From contig JAHJQV010000043.1 in the NCBI GenBank assembly GCA_018819105.1, forward strand, positions 1 to 64,000: DNA of 64,000 bases, in the 5' to 3' direction. How positions within the stretch are numbered: the stretch's first letter is position 1; every line of letters begins with the position of its first letter. Positions 34,924-45,112 of the stretch are shown here, in pieces. The DNA comes from Gammaproteobacteria bacterium. Lineage in GTDB: Bacteria > Pseudomonadota > Gammaproteobacteria > Xanthomonadales > Wenzhouxiangellaceae. Both the position numbers and the translations under genes were made by a program. A model generated the notes under the pieces. The model had not been told where the DNA came from. It did no database searches and saw only the letters and a list, made by a program, of their open reading frames with translations.

Positions 34924-35466
34924 ATGACAGACTCCAGCCTATTGCAACGGATGGCCAACGGTGATCCGGGCGCAGATCGAGAGTGTTACGACCAGTATCG
35001 AAAACTGGTCTGGTCCATCGTGTGCAGATTCTGCAACGTGCCTGCGGAGCGGGAAGACGCCATGCAGGAAATCTTTGTCGAGATCTGGCGCAGTGCCAAA
35101 CGTTTCGATCCGGACATCGCCAAGGAAACCACATTTGTCGGCATGATTGCCCGCCGCCGCATGATCGACCGGCTGCGCCGGAACAAACGTCAACCCGCCA
35201 CAGATTCCATTGATGACATGGTGGAACTGGATGCGCCAGGTGCCTATGGCGGAGAGGATGAGGCCGAACTGGAAGTGGTGGGGCGGTTTCTCAATGAATT
35301 GAGCAAGGATCAGCAGCGCGCCATCCGTATGTCGGTGGTGCATGGTTATTCGCATGGGGAAATTGCCGCCCGCACCGGTATGCCAATAGGTACCGTGAAA
35401 ACGCACATACGGCGCGGCCTGATTCTGCTGCGCGAGCGCCTGCAGGCCGGGGAGGTGATGGCATGA
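34924..35466 (+). CDS. ECF-type RNA polymerase sigma factor
   Basis: Directs RNA polymerase to a small stress regulon. The 180-residue protein has sigma-2 (YDQYRKLVWSIVCRF...EDAMQEIFVEIWRSAKRFDP, then TTFVGMIARRRMIDRLRRNKR) and sigma-4 (LNELSKDQQRAIRMSVVHGYSHGEIAARTGMPIGTVKTHIRRGLILLRERL). The linker is acidic (DSIDDMVELDAPGAYGGEDEAE). The start at 34924 matches where sigma-2 begins; upstream frame overlaps the promoter. It shares ATGA with the anti-sigma gene. Form is that of SigK-like ECF factors paired with RskA. Confidence 0.95.
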   Translation: MTDSSLLQRMANGDPGADRECYDQYRKLVWSIVCRFCNVPAEREDAMQEIFVEIWRSAKRFDPDIAKETTFVGMIARRRMIDRLRRNKRQPATDSIDDMVELDAPGAYGGEDEAELEVVGRFLNELSKDQQRAIRMSVVHGYSHGEIAARTGMPIGTVKTHIRRGLILLRERLQAGEVMA

Positions 35467-36305
35467 ACGACAAACACATGATGCCTGAGCGCATGCAGAA
35501 ACTGCTCGCCGACCAGGCCGTGCAGGGACTCAGCAGCAGTGAAAAACTGGAACTGCAAACCATGCTGCAATCGGTCGATGTCGAGTCAGCCGACCGCTTT
35601 GCCGAAGACCTGGAGCTGGCGGCGGCAACCCTGGATCGCTGCCTGTCTGCACCGGCAGATGATGAATTGCCGGATCAGCTGCAGGACAAGGTGCTGGCGG
35701 CCATGGCCGATGCCAGAAAACTGGATCAGCTGTCAGCAAGCCAGGCGCATGCCGATGCCAGCGTGCACGCGCTGCCGGTGACCCCGCCGCCAACTGCCGG
35801 CAAAGGCTCCGGATCAGTGCTTGGCTGGTATGCCGCAGCAGCCAGCTTCGCGCTGGCGCTGGTATTCGGCTGGCAACTGCTGCAGCTACCGACACCGGAA
35901 CAGTCCACCCCCGATGCGGCCAGTCAGCGTCAGGCGCTGCTGGCACAAGACAGCACCATGGTGATTCCATGGCAGCCACCCGATGACCAGCGCTTTGCCG
36001 GGGTCAGTGGTGACGTGGTGTGGAACAACGCCACCCAGAGCGGTTACATGCGGCTGGTCAACATGCCGGTGAACGACCCTGCTGCCAGCCAGTACCAGCT
36101 GTGGATCGTTGATCCGCAGCGCGACGAACATCCGGTGGATGGCGGCGTGTTCAATGTCAACGCCAGCGGCGAGGTGATTGTGCCGATCAACAGCAAGTTG
36201 CCGATCATCCAGCCGGCGGCTTTTGCCATCACCGAAGAGCAGCCTGGTGGCGTCGTGGTGTCGGCGGGTCCGCTGCTGGTGGTCGCTGCGGCTGAACAGG
36301 CGTAG
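35463..36305 (+). CDS. RskA-type membrane anti-sigma factor
   Basis: A 280-residue regulator that would hold the ECF sigma at the membrane until released by proteolysis. Residues 1-110 are the helical cytoplasmic part (LLADQAVQGLSSSEKLELQTML) with no zinc-binding HxxxCxxC motif. One membrane helix lies at about 117-141 (VLGWYAAAASFALALVFGWQLL). The periplasmic rest (145-280) fits the RskA domain: GDVVWNNATQSGYMRLVNMP, SQYQLWIVDPQRDEHPVDGGVFNV, AITEEQPGGV. It overlaps the sigma gene by 4 bp. The signal is unknown. Confidence 0.92.
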   Translation: MNDKHMMPERMQKLLADQAVQGLSSSEKLELQTMLQSVDVESADRFAEDLELAAATLDRCLSAPADDELPDQLQDKVLAAMADARKLDQLSASQAHADASVHALPVTPPPTAGKGSGSVLGWYAAAASFALALVFGWQLLQLPTPEQSTPDAASQRQALLAQDSTMVIPWQPPDDQRFAGVSGDVVWNNATQSGYMRLVNMPVNDPAASQYQLWIVDPQRDEHPVDGGVFNVNASGEVIVPINSKLPIIQPAAFAITEEQPGGVVVSAGPLLVVAAAEQA

Positions 36306-36355
36306 GATCGGACGTCTGCTCCAGCGACAGCGTGCTGCTGCCGACAGCATCCGGC

Positions 36356-37351
36356 TCAATCTGCTTGCGTCGACTTGCTGGCGCTGATGGCGACACCGAT
36401 GATGTCGCCATTGCGCTTGTGCACCATTTCCACCTCGCCAGCGTGCATCCCATGAGCGGCCAGCCGCGCCAGTATGGTGTTCACTTTGTCGTTGTCCAGC
36501 GCGCTGGAGACCAGCGCCTGCATGCGGCCGAGAAACACTTCCATCTCGACCCGCACCTCGGCCACTTTCTGTAACACCAGTTCCGGCGTGTGCTGCTCGC
36601 GGTGCTGATAGATGTAGGCCAGGTTCTGCAGCACCATGTCCAGGAATTCAGAAGCCGGGGTGGCAGCACGCAGCCGTTGCACGCAAGCCTGCAGAGCTGC
36701 GTTGAGGGCCTGCCGCTGCGGGGTCGAGGCGGTGCGCTGATGCGATTGCTCGATGAACCGGCCAGCTTCAATCTGGCGCTGCAGCAAGGCTGCCAGCAGC
36801 AGATCCGGCTGCGCCTGTTCCAGCACAAAGCGCGCATGTTCGATCTCGCTGCAGGTATTGCGGTAAATGGTGCTGTCGCGGTGATGACAGACCCAGCGCA
36901 GGCAACCGCCGCGGGCCAGCACCCGCACCGCTTCAGCGATGCTGGCACCGGTCTCGGCGTATTCGGCACCATACTGGCTCACCACGGCATCAAACATGCC
37001 GGCGGCAAACGGCATCCGCTCGATGTTGGTGTGGCCATAAAAGCGAATCCGCTTCTGTTCGCTGAGCGCCGCCGGCAACTGCCGCCATGGTTCGATGGCC
37101 GCATAATCCACACCCACCAGGCGCAGACGGCTGCCATTGCCACTGGCCAGGGCGAGGTGCACCAGAGCACCGTTGCCGGTTGCCAGATCCAGCACCCGGG
37201 CGCACTCCGGCAGCTGCTCGAACCAGCGACGCCACTGTTCGCCAAGCTGGTCACCATAGCTGCCGCCCGCATCGGCCATGCAGGCGGCGATGCGCCCGTC
37301 GGACCAGTAGCGCGACCATTTGTCGCTGTCGCTCTGCGCTGATTTCTGCAT
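36356..37351 (-). CDS. SAM-dependent class I methyltransferase
   Basis: A 331-residue cytoplasmic protein. Motif I is RVLDLATGNGALVHLALA near residue 53, followed by LVGVDYAAIEPWR, an MPFAAGMFDAVVSQYGAEYAE motif near residue 120 and EAVRVLARGGCLRWVCHH for the post-motif strand. The C-terminal third is helical. Substrate unknown: the fold fits methyltransferases acting on quinones or small molecules, without a decisive feature. The start at 37351 is a guess; an ATG at 37438 is also open and neither has a clear ribosome site. Convergent with the anti-sigma gene. Confidence 0.85.
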   Translation of the reverse strand: MQKSAQSDSDKWSRYWSDGRIAACMADAGGSYGDQLGEQWRRWFEQLPECARVLDLATGNGALVHLALASGNGSRLRLVGVDYAAIEPWRQLPAALSEQKRIRFYGHTNIERMPFAAGMFDAVVSQYGAEYAETGASIAEAVRVLARGGCLRWVCHHRDSTIYRNTCSEIEHARFVLEQAQPDLLLAALLQRQIEAGRFIEQSHQRTASTPQRQALNAALQACVQRLRAATPASEFLDMVLQNLAYIYQHREQHTPELVLQKVAEVRVEMEVFLGRMQALVSSALDNDKVNTILARLAAHGMHAGEVEMVHKRNGDIIGVAISASKSTQAD

Positions 37352-37556
37352 GCGTGGATAAATCGCTTGTGGTTGACTAAAATAGCAGGCTGTTGAGCCG
37401 TGCGACGGTTCATTTCTTTCATGTGCTGTGGCTTGCATGAGCAAATCATTGCGGCCACCGCATCTGATCCCAATAGTTTGACATACCAATCAGTGCGGTG
37501 GCAGACCGGGTGCGCATGCTGTGCGTACCATTGCCGCCCAACCAGCGGAGTGCAGC

Positions 37557-38672
37557 ATGCGTATCGGAGTGCCCAAGGAAATCAAGAACCATGAATACCG
37601 TGTCGGTCTGGTGCCGGCTGCGGTGCTGGAGCTGACCAAGCGCGGACACGAGGTGTTCATCGAGCACAACGCTGGTGCCGGCATCAACCTGTTCGATGCC
37701 GACTACGAGCAGGCCGGCGCGACCATTCTGGACAACGCCGACGCCGTGTTTGATCGCGCTGACATGATCGTCAAGGTCAAGGAGCCGCAGTCCGGTGAAC
37801 GCCAGATGCTGCGCCGCGGGCAGCTGCTGTTCACCTATCTGCACCTGGCACCGGATCCGGAGCAGACCCGTGACCTGGTTAATTCAGGGGCTTCCTGCAT
37901 TGCCTATGAAACGGTCACCGATGCCCGTGGACGACTGCCGCTGCTGGCGCCGATGTCGGAGGTGGCCGGTCGTCTGTCGATCCAGGCCGGCGCACATTGT
38001 CTGGAAAAATCCGCCGGTGGCAGCGGCGTGCTGCTCGGCGGTGTGCCGGGTGTGCCGCCCGCCAAGGTGGTTGTCATCGGTGGTGGCGTGGTGGGTTACA
38101 ACGCCACCCGCATGGCGGTCGGTCTGGGGGCCCGCGTGGTGGTGCTGGACCGCAACCTGGATGTGCTGCGGCATCTGGATGAGCTGTTCGGCAGCCAGGT
38201 TGAAACCGTGCACTCCAATGCCGAGAGCATCCAGCAGCACACCGCCAACGCCGATCTGGTCATCGGTGGCGTGCTGATTCCCGGTGCGGCAGCGCCCAAA
38301 CTGGTCACCCGTGAGCATTTGCGGCAGATGAATCCCGGTTCGGTGGTGGTGGATGTGGCAATTGATCAGGGCGGTTGTTTTGAGACCTCGCATGCGACCA
38401 CCCATGACAGCCCGACCTTCATCGAGGAGGATGTGGTGCATTACTGTGTCGCCAACATGCCCGGCGCGGTGGCGCGCACATCCACCTTTGCGCTCAACCA
38501 TGCCACGCTGCCGTTCACCTTGCGGCTGGCCGACCATGGCCTGCAGGCGCTGCTGGCCGATGAACACCTGCGCCGAGGCCTGAACGTGCATCAGGGGCTG
38601 GTTACCTGCGCCGAAGTGGCGCAGGATCTGGGCTATGACTATGTCCGTGCAGAGCAGGCGCTGGCAGGCTGA
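37557..38672 (+). CDS. ald: Alanine dehydrogenase
   Basis: NAD-dependent interconversion of alanine with pyruvate and ammonia; cytoplasmic hexamer. The 371-residue protein starts MRIGVPKEIKNHEYRVGL. It has the pyruvate-binding Lys and His (MIVKVKEPQ, TYLHLAPD), the Rossmann motif VVIGGGVVGYNATRMAVGLGARVVVLD near residue 175, and VVDVAIDQGGCFETSHATTH, CVANMPGAVARTST. GGAG lies 8 bp before the ATG, so the upstream Met at 37521 is not used. It is followed by aguA 45 bp downstream. Confidence 0.97.
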   Translation: MRIGVPKEIKNHEYRVGLVPAAVLELTKRGHEVFIEHNAGAGINLFDADYEQAGATILDNADAVFDRADMIVKVKEPQSGERQMLRRGQLLFTYLHLAPDPEQTRDLVNSGASCIAYETVTDARGRLPLLAPMSEVAGRLSIQAGAHCLEKSAGGSGVLLGGVPGVPPAKVVVIGGGVVGYNATRMAVGLGARVVVLDRNLDVLRHLDELFGSQVETVHSNAESIQQHTANADLVIGGVLIPGAAAPKLVTREHLRQMNPGSVVVDVAIDQGGCFETSHATTHDSPTFIEEDVVHYCVANMPGAVARTSTFALNHATLPFTLRLADHGLQALLADEHLRRGLNVHQGLVTCAEVAQDLGYDYVRAEQALAG

Positions 38673-38717
38673 GGTGCTGCTGCGGGCGTCTGCGCGCAGC
38701 ACACCGGCAGGCCTGGC

Positions 38718-39764
38718 TTGACCGCCATCGCCGAGCCCTGCCTGTGGATGCCGCCGGAATGGCATCCGCACCAGCGCACACTGATGGCCTGGCCGCAAGC
38801 CCACAGCTGGGGTGAGGGCTGGCAGCGGGCGGAAACAGCCTTTGCCACCGTCGCCAATGCGCTGAGCGAATTCGAACCGGTGCTGATGCTGGTGCCGGCG
38901 GCGCGCGAGGCAGTGTGCCGGCAACTGCTGGGTGGCGACGTGCAGCTGCTGTCGCTGGCCTACGACGATGCCTGGGCGCGTGACAGCGGCCCCACTTTCG
39001 TGTTTGATGCGCACGCCAGACAGCATGCCCTGAGCTGGAATTTCAACGGCTGGGGCGATCGCTTCCGGCCCTGGCAGCAGGATCGTGAACTGGCCGCACA
39101 ACTGGCCGCACAGCTGGATGTGCCACTGCTGCGCAGCGATCTGGTGCTGGAAGGCGGTGCCGTGCACGTCGATGGCGCCGGCGCGCTGCTGGTCACGGCG
39201 CAGTCATTGTTTGATCAGCGTCGCAACCCCGGGCGGGATCACGACGAGCTGTTGCGAGCACTGCAGCGGCTGACCGGCGCGGACCGGATCATTCTGCTAC
39301 CGGCAGGTCTGAGTTGTGATCACACCCATGGTCATGTCGATGAGCTGGCCTGTTTTGCAGCAGCGGGCCGGGTGCTGCTGCACATGCCGGACACGGCGGA
39401 CGCGGACGCCGGAATCTGCCGTCAGGCCGACCGGCTGCTGCAGGCGCAGGAGATGGACATCGTACACTTGCCGGCACCGCAACCGCGCCAGCTGTCAGAT
39501 GGTGAACGTCTGACCCTGTCGTATGTCAATTTTTATGTCGCCAACGATGTCGTGCTGGTGCCGGCATTTGACCAGCCCGCAGTCGATGCCGATGCGGCGG
39601 CCATCATCGCCGAACAGTTTCCGGGGCGCCGGGTGGTGAGCTGTCCGGCGTTGCCCATTGCCGCCGGTGGTGGTGGCATTCATTGCATTACCCAGCAGCA
39701 GCCAGCGGCGATTGCCGACGACCGCATGCCAGCTGCTAACCGGGCAGGAGATACTGGAGCATGA
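38718..39764 (+). CDS. aguA: Agmatine deiminase
   Basis: Converts agmatine to N-carbamoylputrescine, first step of putrescine synthesis by this route; cytoplasmic. The 348 residues have WMPPEWHPHQRTLMAWP near 10, the DDAWARDSGPTFVF segment near 88, THGHVDELACF near 205 and GGGGIHCITQQQPA near 317 with nucleophile Cys323. The TTG start at 38718 is used because family members have about ten residues before the MPxEW motif; GTG or ATG alternatives are inside that motif. It overlaps aguB by 4 bp. Confidence 0.95.
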   Translation: MTAIAEPCLWMPPEWHPHQRTLMAWPQAHSWGEGWQRAETAFATVANALSEFEPVLMLVPAAREAVCRQLLGGDVQLLSLAYDDAWARDSGPTFVFDAHARQHALSWNFNGWGDRFRPWQQDRELAAQLAAQLDVPLLRSDLVLEGGAVHVDGAGALLVTAQSLFDQRRNPGRDHDELLRALQRLTGADRIILLPAGLSCDHTHGHVDELACFAAAGRVLLHMPDTADADAGICRQADRLLQAQEMDIVHLPAPQPRQLSDGERLTLSYVNFYVANDVVLVPAFDQPAVDADAAAIIAEQFPGRRVVSCPALPIAAGGGGIHCITQQQPAAIADDRMPAANRAGDTGA

Positions 39765-40618
39765 CGAATATCACTGTAGCCGCCGTGCAGATGCGCTGCG
39801 GCAAAGACAGCAGCGACAACCTGCGGCGCGCGGTGGCCGGTGTGCGCGAGGCGGCCTCCTTGGGTGCGCAGGTGGTGCTGTTGCCGGAACTGTTTGCCAG
39901 TGAATATTTCTGCAAGCGGCAGGATCCGCGCTATTTCGAGCTGGCGGCACCACTTAAGGATCATCCCCTGCTGCAGGTGCTGGGTCCGCTTGCAGCCGAG
40001 CTTGAGCTGGTGCTGCCGGTGAGCCTGTTCGAGCGCGACGACCAGTGTTTCTACAATTCGGTGGCGGTGGTCGACGCGGACGGCAGCGTGCTTGGCAGTT
40101 ATCGTAAGGCGCACATACCCGATGGCCCGGGCTATCAGGAAAAATACTACTTCACGCCAGGTCGGCAGGCGTTTCCGGTCTGGCAGACACGCTATCTGAA
40201 ACTGGGCGTGGCCATCTGCTGGGATCAGTGGTTTCCTGAAGTAGCGCGCATAATGGCACTGCAGGGGGCGGAACTGCTCTGCTATCCAACCGCGATCGGC
40301 TCTGAGCCGGAAGAGCCGGAGATTGATTCCAGGCCGCACTGGCAGACCGTCATGTGCGGCCATGCCGGGGCCAACATGACGCCGCTGATGGCCGCCAACC
40401 GCATCGGCAACGAGACCGATGCTGGCATCAGCATTGATTTTTACGGTCATTCGTTCATTGCCGACTGGCAGGGACAGATTATCACTGCCGCCGCCGCCGC
40501 TGCAGAAACCGTGTTGACAGCGCAGCTGGATCTGGCCGCCATGCGCGAGCTGCGCGCCGGCTGGGGGCTGTTTCGTGACCGCCGTCCTGATCTTTATGAC
40601 AGAATATTACAGCATTGA
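39761..40618 (+). CDS. aguB: N-carbamoylputrescine amidase
   Basis: Nitrilase-fold enzyme that hydrolyses N-carbamoylputrescine to putrescine, ammonia and CO2; second step after AguA. The 285-residue protein has the catalytic triad Glu43 (LLPELFASEYF), Lys116 (YRKAHIPDG) and Cys153 (VAICWDQWFPE). The ending YDRILQH is as in other AguB proteins. The ATG lies in the aguA stop (ATGA). With aguA it gives arginine decarboxylase-dependent putrescine; the decarboxylase gene is not in the window. Confidence 0.97.
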   Translation: MTNITVAAVQMRCGKDSSDNLRRAVAGVREAASLGAQVVLLPELFASEYFCKRQDPRYFELAAPLKDHPLLQVLGPLAAELELVLPVSLFERDDQCFYNSVAVVDADGSVLGSYRKAHIPDGPGYQEKYYFTPGRQAFPVWQTRYLKLGVAICWDQWFPEVARIMALQGAELLCYPTAIGSEPEEPEIDSRPHWQTVMCGHAGANMTPLMAANRIGNETDAGISIDFYGHSFIADWQGQIITAAAAAAETVLTAQLDLAAMRELRAGWGLFRDRRPDLYDRILQH

Positions 40619-40676
40619 CGGCCGCGTCGATGACGCCCCGGATCGCTGCAGCGCAGGCTTCGTAGCACACCATTAA

Positions 40677-41801
<1,125 letters not shown>

Positions 41802-41851
41802 TGCCGCTCAGCACCCTGGCGTTGCGCGCTTGCTGAGCAAGCGGTACCGGC

Positions 41852-42688
41852 GTGTCTGCGGTCGATAAAACCCAGCATCAGCAAGCGCATCAACGCGATA
41901 CCCTGCGCTTGCTGATGTACGGCATTCTGGCCGTGTTTCTGATGGCACTGGATCACCGTGGTCACTATCTGAACTTTACCCGCAACGTGGCCATGCAGGT
42001 GATACTGCCGCTGTATGAGGTGGTTGAATGGCCGCAGCAACAGTGGCAGCGACTCAGCGCTTATCTGGGTGCCAGCTCTGCGCAACTGCAGCAGATTGCC
42101 GATCTGCGGCAGGCCAATCAGAGCCTGCGCGCAAAAATGCTACGGCATGAAGCATTGCAGCAGGAAAACGAGCGCCTGCGCACGCTGCTGGCGGCGGTGG
42201 AAAGCACCAGCCTGCAGGTGAAACTGGCCGACATCGTCGCCATCGATCTGGACCCCTACAGCCACCGCATGGTGATCAATCTGGGCTCCTCGGCAGGCGT
42301 GCGTGCGGGCATGACGGTGGTGGATGAGTCCGGCCTGCTGGGGCAGATCAGCGAGGTCTCGCCGCTGGCCGCCAGCGTCACCCTGATCAGCGATGCCAAT
42401 CACGCCATTCCGCTGCGCAATCTGCGCAATGGACTGCGCATGATCGGTTATGGTCAGGGCAACCATCAGCGGCTGCTGATCCGGGATCTGCCGCTGGGTG
42501 CCGATCTCATGCCCGGCGATCTGCTGGTGACCTCCGGTCTCGGCGGTCGTTTTCCGGCCGGTCTGCTGGTCGCAGAGGTGATCGAGCTGCCGGCCCGGAC
42601 ACCGGCCGATGACGGTCATTTCGGCATTTATCATGCGCGCCCGCTGGCGGCACTGGCAGAGGCCAGTCAGGTGCTGGTGGTGCAGTAG
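41852..42688 (+). CDS. mreC: Rod-shape-determining protein MreC
   Basis: Periplasmic scaffold that links MreB to PBP2. The 278-residue protein has one membrane helix near 20-38, a coiled coil about 75-115 (LQQIADLRQANQSLRAKMLRHEALQQENERLRTLL), then the two beta-barrel lobes (VVDESGLLGQISEVSPLAASVTLISD, MPGDLLVTSGLGGRFPAGLLVAEV). GTG at 41852 is used; the gap from mreB is 50 bp. Length is shorter than E. coli MreC (367) because the C-terminal tail is missing. Confidence 0.96.
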   Translation: MSAVDKTQHQQAHQRDTLRLLMYGILAVFLMALDHRGHYLNFTRNVAMQVILPLYEVVEWPQQQWQRLSAYLGASSAQLQQIADLRQANQSLRAKMLRHEALQQENERLRTLLAAVESTSLQVKLADIVAIDLDPYSHRMVINLGSSAGVRAGMTVVDESGLLGQISEVSPLAASVTLISDANHAIPLRNLRNGLRMIGYGQGNHQRLLIRDLPLGADLMPGDLLVTSGLGGRFPAGLLVAEVIELPARTPADDGHFGIYHARPLAALAEASQVLVVQ

Positions 42689-42690
42689 TC

Positions 42691-43185
42691 ATGGTCATGA
42701 CGCAACCACTTGCCAGCAGTCGCCTGTTGCTGGTTTTCAGCATGCTGATCGCCTCTGTGCTGATGATCGTGCCCTGGCCCCCAGCCTGGCTGAAGCCTTA
42801 CTGGGTGGCCTTGCTGCTGATCTACTGGTTGCTGGAATCCGGCCATTTGCGCCGGCTGGGCATGGTGTTCGTGATCGGCCTGCTGGTGGACCTGCTCACC
42901 GGCACACTGTTTGGGCAGCATGCACTGAGTCTGCTGATCATGGCCTATCTGCTGTCGTTGTTTCGCCATCGCATCCAGTTTTTTTCGGCACCGCAACAAA
43001 CCCTGGTGGTGTTCATGCTGCTGGTGAATGACCGCGTGCTGCAGCTATGGGTATTGTCGTTGAGTGGCATGCTGCCAGGCTGGGAATACTGGCTGCAGCC
43101 GCTGGTGAGTGCTGCGGTCTGGCCGTGGCTGTTTCTGCTCATGGACCGGCTGCGCAGTCACCTGCGTCAGCGCGGCAGGAACTGA
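42691..43185 (+). CDS. mreD: Rod-shape-determining protein MreD
   Basis: Inner-membrane partner of MreC. The 164 residues form about five membrane helices (LLLVFSMLIASVLMIVPW, WVALLLIYWLLES, MVFVIGLLVDLLTGTLFG with the family GxxxDxxxGxxxG, SLLIMAYLLSLF and more). The ATG is 2 bp after the mreC stop; an ATG two codons later is also possible. PBP2 starts 4 bp beyond its stop. Confidence 0.95.
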   Translation: MVMTQPLASSRLLLVFSMLIASVLMIVPWPPAWLKPYWVALLLIYWLLESGHLRRLGMVFVIGLLVDLLTGTLFGQHALSLLIMAYLLSLFRHRIQFFSAPQQTLVVFMLLVNDRVLQLWVLSLSGMLPGWEYWLQPLVSAAVWPWLFLLMDRLRSHLRQRGRN

Positions 43186-43189
43186 GATC

Positions 43190-45112
43190 ATGGCCGGACG
43201 CCGCAAAGCGCGATTTCAGGAGCGCATGCTCGATCCATCCGGTCGCAGCAGCAGGCCGGCACTGGTGCAGGACCATGAGTTGCGCGCGCGCCTGCTCAGG
43301 CGCAGCCTGCTCGCGGCCATCGTGGTGCTGATGACCATGCTCGCGCTGGCGGGGCGCTACTGGTATCTGCAGGTGCCGAAGTACCAGCAATATGTGTCAC
43401 GCTCCAACGACAACCGCTTGCGGCTGCATGCGCTGCCCCCCAGCCGCGGGCTGATCTATGACCGCCAGGGCGTGGTGCTGGCCGACAACCGGCCTGCCTA
43501 TCGGCTGGAAATCGTGCCCGAACGCATCGACCGCAGCATGGATGAACTGCTGCAGGAACTGGCGCAGCGGGTGCGTCTGAATGAGGCCACGCTGAAAACC
43601 TTCCGGCAGCGTCTGCGGGCGCAGCCGGCATTCACCCCGGTGGTGCTGCGCTATGACCTCAACGAACAGGAGGTGGCGCGGTTGGCGGTGGAGCGGTTTC
43701 GCTTGCCCGGTGTGGAAATCACCCCCTATCTGACCCGCTACTATCCGTTTGCCAGCCTGTTCACGCATGTGCTGGGTTATGTCGGACGCATTTCGGCCGC
43801 CGACCAAGCGACACTGGATCGGCAGAACTACCGCGCCACCAACTACATCGGCAAATCCGGGGTGGAAGCATATTATGAGCCGCAGCTGCATGGCCGTAGC
43901 GGCTTCCAGCAGGTCGAAACCAATGCCGCCGGCCGTGTCGTGCGGGTGATCCGGCAACAGGATGCGATCAGCGGTGACAACCTGCATCTGAGTCTGGATC
44001 TGCAGCTGCAGCGCAGTGCCGCGCTGGCCCTGGGGGATCGCGCCGGGGCCGTGGTGGCGATGCTGCCGGCCAGCGGTGAGCTGCTGGTGCTGTACAGCGC
44101 GCCGTCCTACGATCCGAATCTGTTCATCAACGGCATCAGCAGCAACGATTACCAGGCGCTGCTGAGCAATCCGCTGCGGCCCCTGTTCAACCGCGCCCTG
44201 CAGGGCGGCTATGAACCAGGCTCCACCCTGAAGCCGTTCATCGCGCTGACTGCACTGGCGCTGCAGGCTGTGGATGCCGATGAAGTGTTCGTGTCCACCG
44301 GCGAGTACCGGCTGCCGAACAGCGAACGCAGCTACCGTGACTGGAAACGTGGCGGACATGGTCGCGTGGTGTTGCGTGATGGCATTGTGCAGTCGGTGAA
44401 CACGATTTTTTATGAGCTGGCACGCCGGCTGGGTATCGACAACCTGCATGACGGGCTCAGTCAGTTCGGCTTTGGTGCGCCGGTGGGCGTCGACCTGCAT
44501 GGCGAGATCAGCGGCGTGCTGCCATCGCGGGCGTGGAAACAGGCGCGCCTTGGCGAAGTCTGGTTCCCCGGCGAAACGGTGATCTCCGGCATCGGCCAGG
44601 GCTACAATGTGGTGACACCGTTGCAGCTGGTGCACGCCACCGCCATGCTTGCAGCGCGCGCCCCGGTGCCGACACCACAATTGCGACCGGCCAGCGCGCA
44701 GCCGCCCACGCCCGCAGAGCCGGCCTCGCCGGCTGCGCTGCTGCTGAACGGTCAGCCGGTGCAGCCACAACACTGGCAACTGGTTGAGCAGGCCATGGTG
44801 GATGTGGTGCATTCCAGTACCGGCACCGCCCGTGCTGTGGCCAGCGACCAGTTCATCATGGCCGGCAAATCCGGAACCGCGCAGGTCTACAGTCGCGTGC
44901 AGGGCGCGGAGTTGCTGGAAACCGATCAACGCGAACTGCAGGACCATGCGCTGTTTATCGCCTACGCCCCAGCTGGCCAAAGCCGTGGGGACCGGGCATT
45001 GGCCAGACCTGCCATTGCTGTTGCGGTGGTGGTGGAACACGGCGGCGGCGGTTCCACGGCGGCCGCGCCGGTGGCCCGAGCGGTGATTGAGAACTGGCTG
45101 CAGCGACCATGA
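43190..45112 (+). CDS. mrdA: Peptidoglycan D,D-transpeptidase MrdA (PBP2)
   Basis: Cross-links septum-independent, elongation-phase peptidoglycan; bound to the inner membrane. The 640-residue protein has a basic cytoplasmic N-terminus, a helix near residues 38-60, the pedestal (about 60-250; PPSRGLIYDRQGVVLADNRPAY) and the transpeptidase with catalytic Ser345 in SxxK (PGSTLKPF), SxN (QSVNTIF) and KSGTAQV. The ATG at 43190 follows mreD directly, although the frame is open further up. It overlaps rodA by 4 bp, the pairing needed for RodA-PBP2 activity. Confidence 0.97.
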   Translation: MAGRRKARFQERMLDPSGRSSRPALVQDHELRARLLRRSLLAAIVVLMTMLALAGRYWYLQVPKYQQYVSRSNDNRLRLHALPPSRGLIYDRQGVVLADNRPAYRLEIVPERIDRSMDELLQELAQRVRLNEATLKTFRQRLRAQPAFTPVVLRYDLNEQEVARLAVERFRLPGVEITPYLTRYYPFASLFTHVLGYVGRISAADQATLDRQNYRATNYIGKSGVEAYYEPQLHGRSGFQQVETNAAGRVVRVIRQQDAISGDNLHLSLDLQLQRSAALALGDRAGAVVAMLPASGELLVLYSAPSYDPNLFINGISSNDYQALLSNPLRPLFNRALQGGYEPGSTLKPFIALTALALQAVDADEVFVSTGEYRLPNSERSYRDWKRGGHGRVVLRDGIVQSVNTIFYELARRLGIDNLHDGLSQFGFGAPVGVDLHGEISGVLPSRAWKQARLGEVWFPGETVISGIGQGYNVVTPLQLVHATAMLAARAPVPTPQLRPASAQPPTPAEPASPAALLLNGQPVQPQHWQLVEQAMVDVVHSSTGTARAVASDQFIMAGKSGTAQVYSRVQGAELLETDQRELQDHALFIAYAPAGQSRGDRALARPAIAVAVVVEHGGGGSTAAAPVARAVIENWLQRP

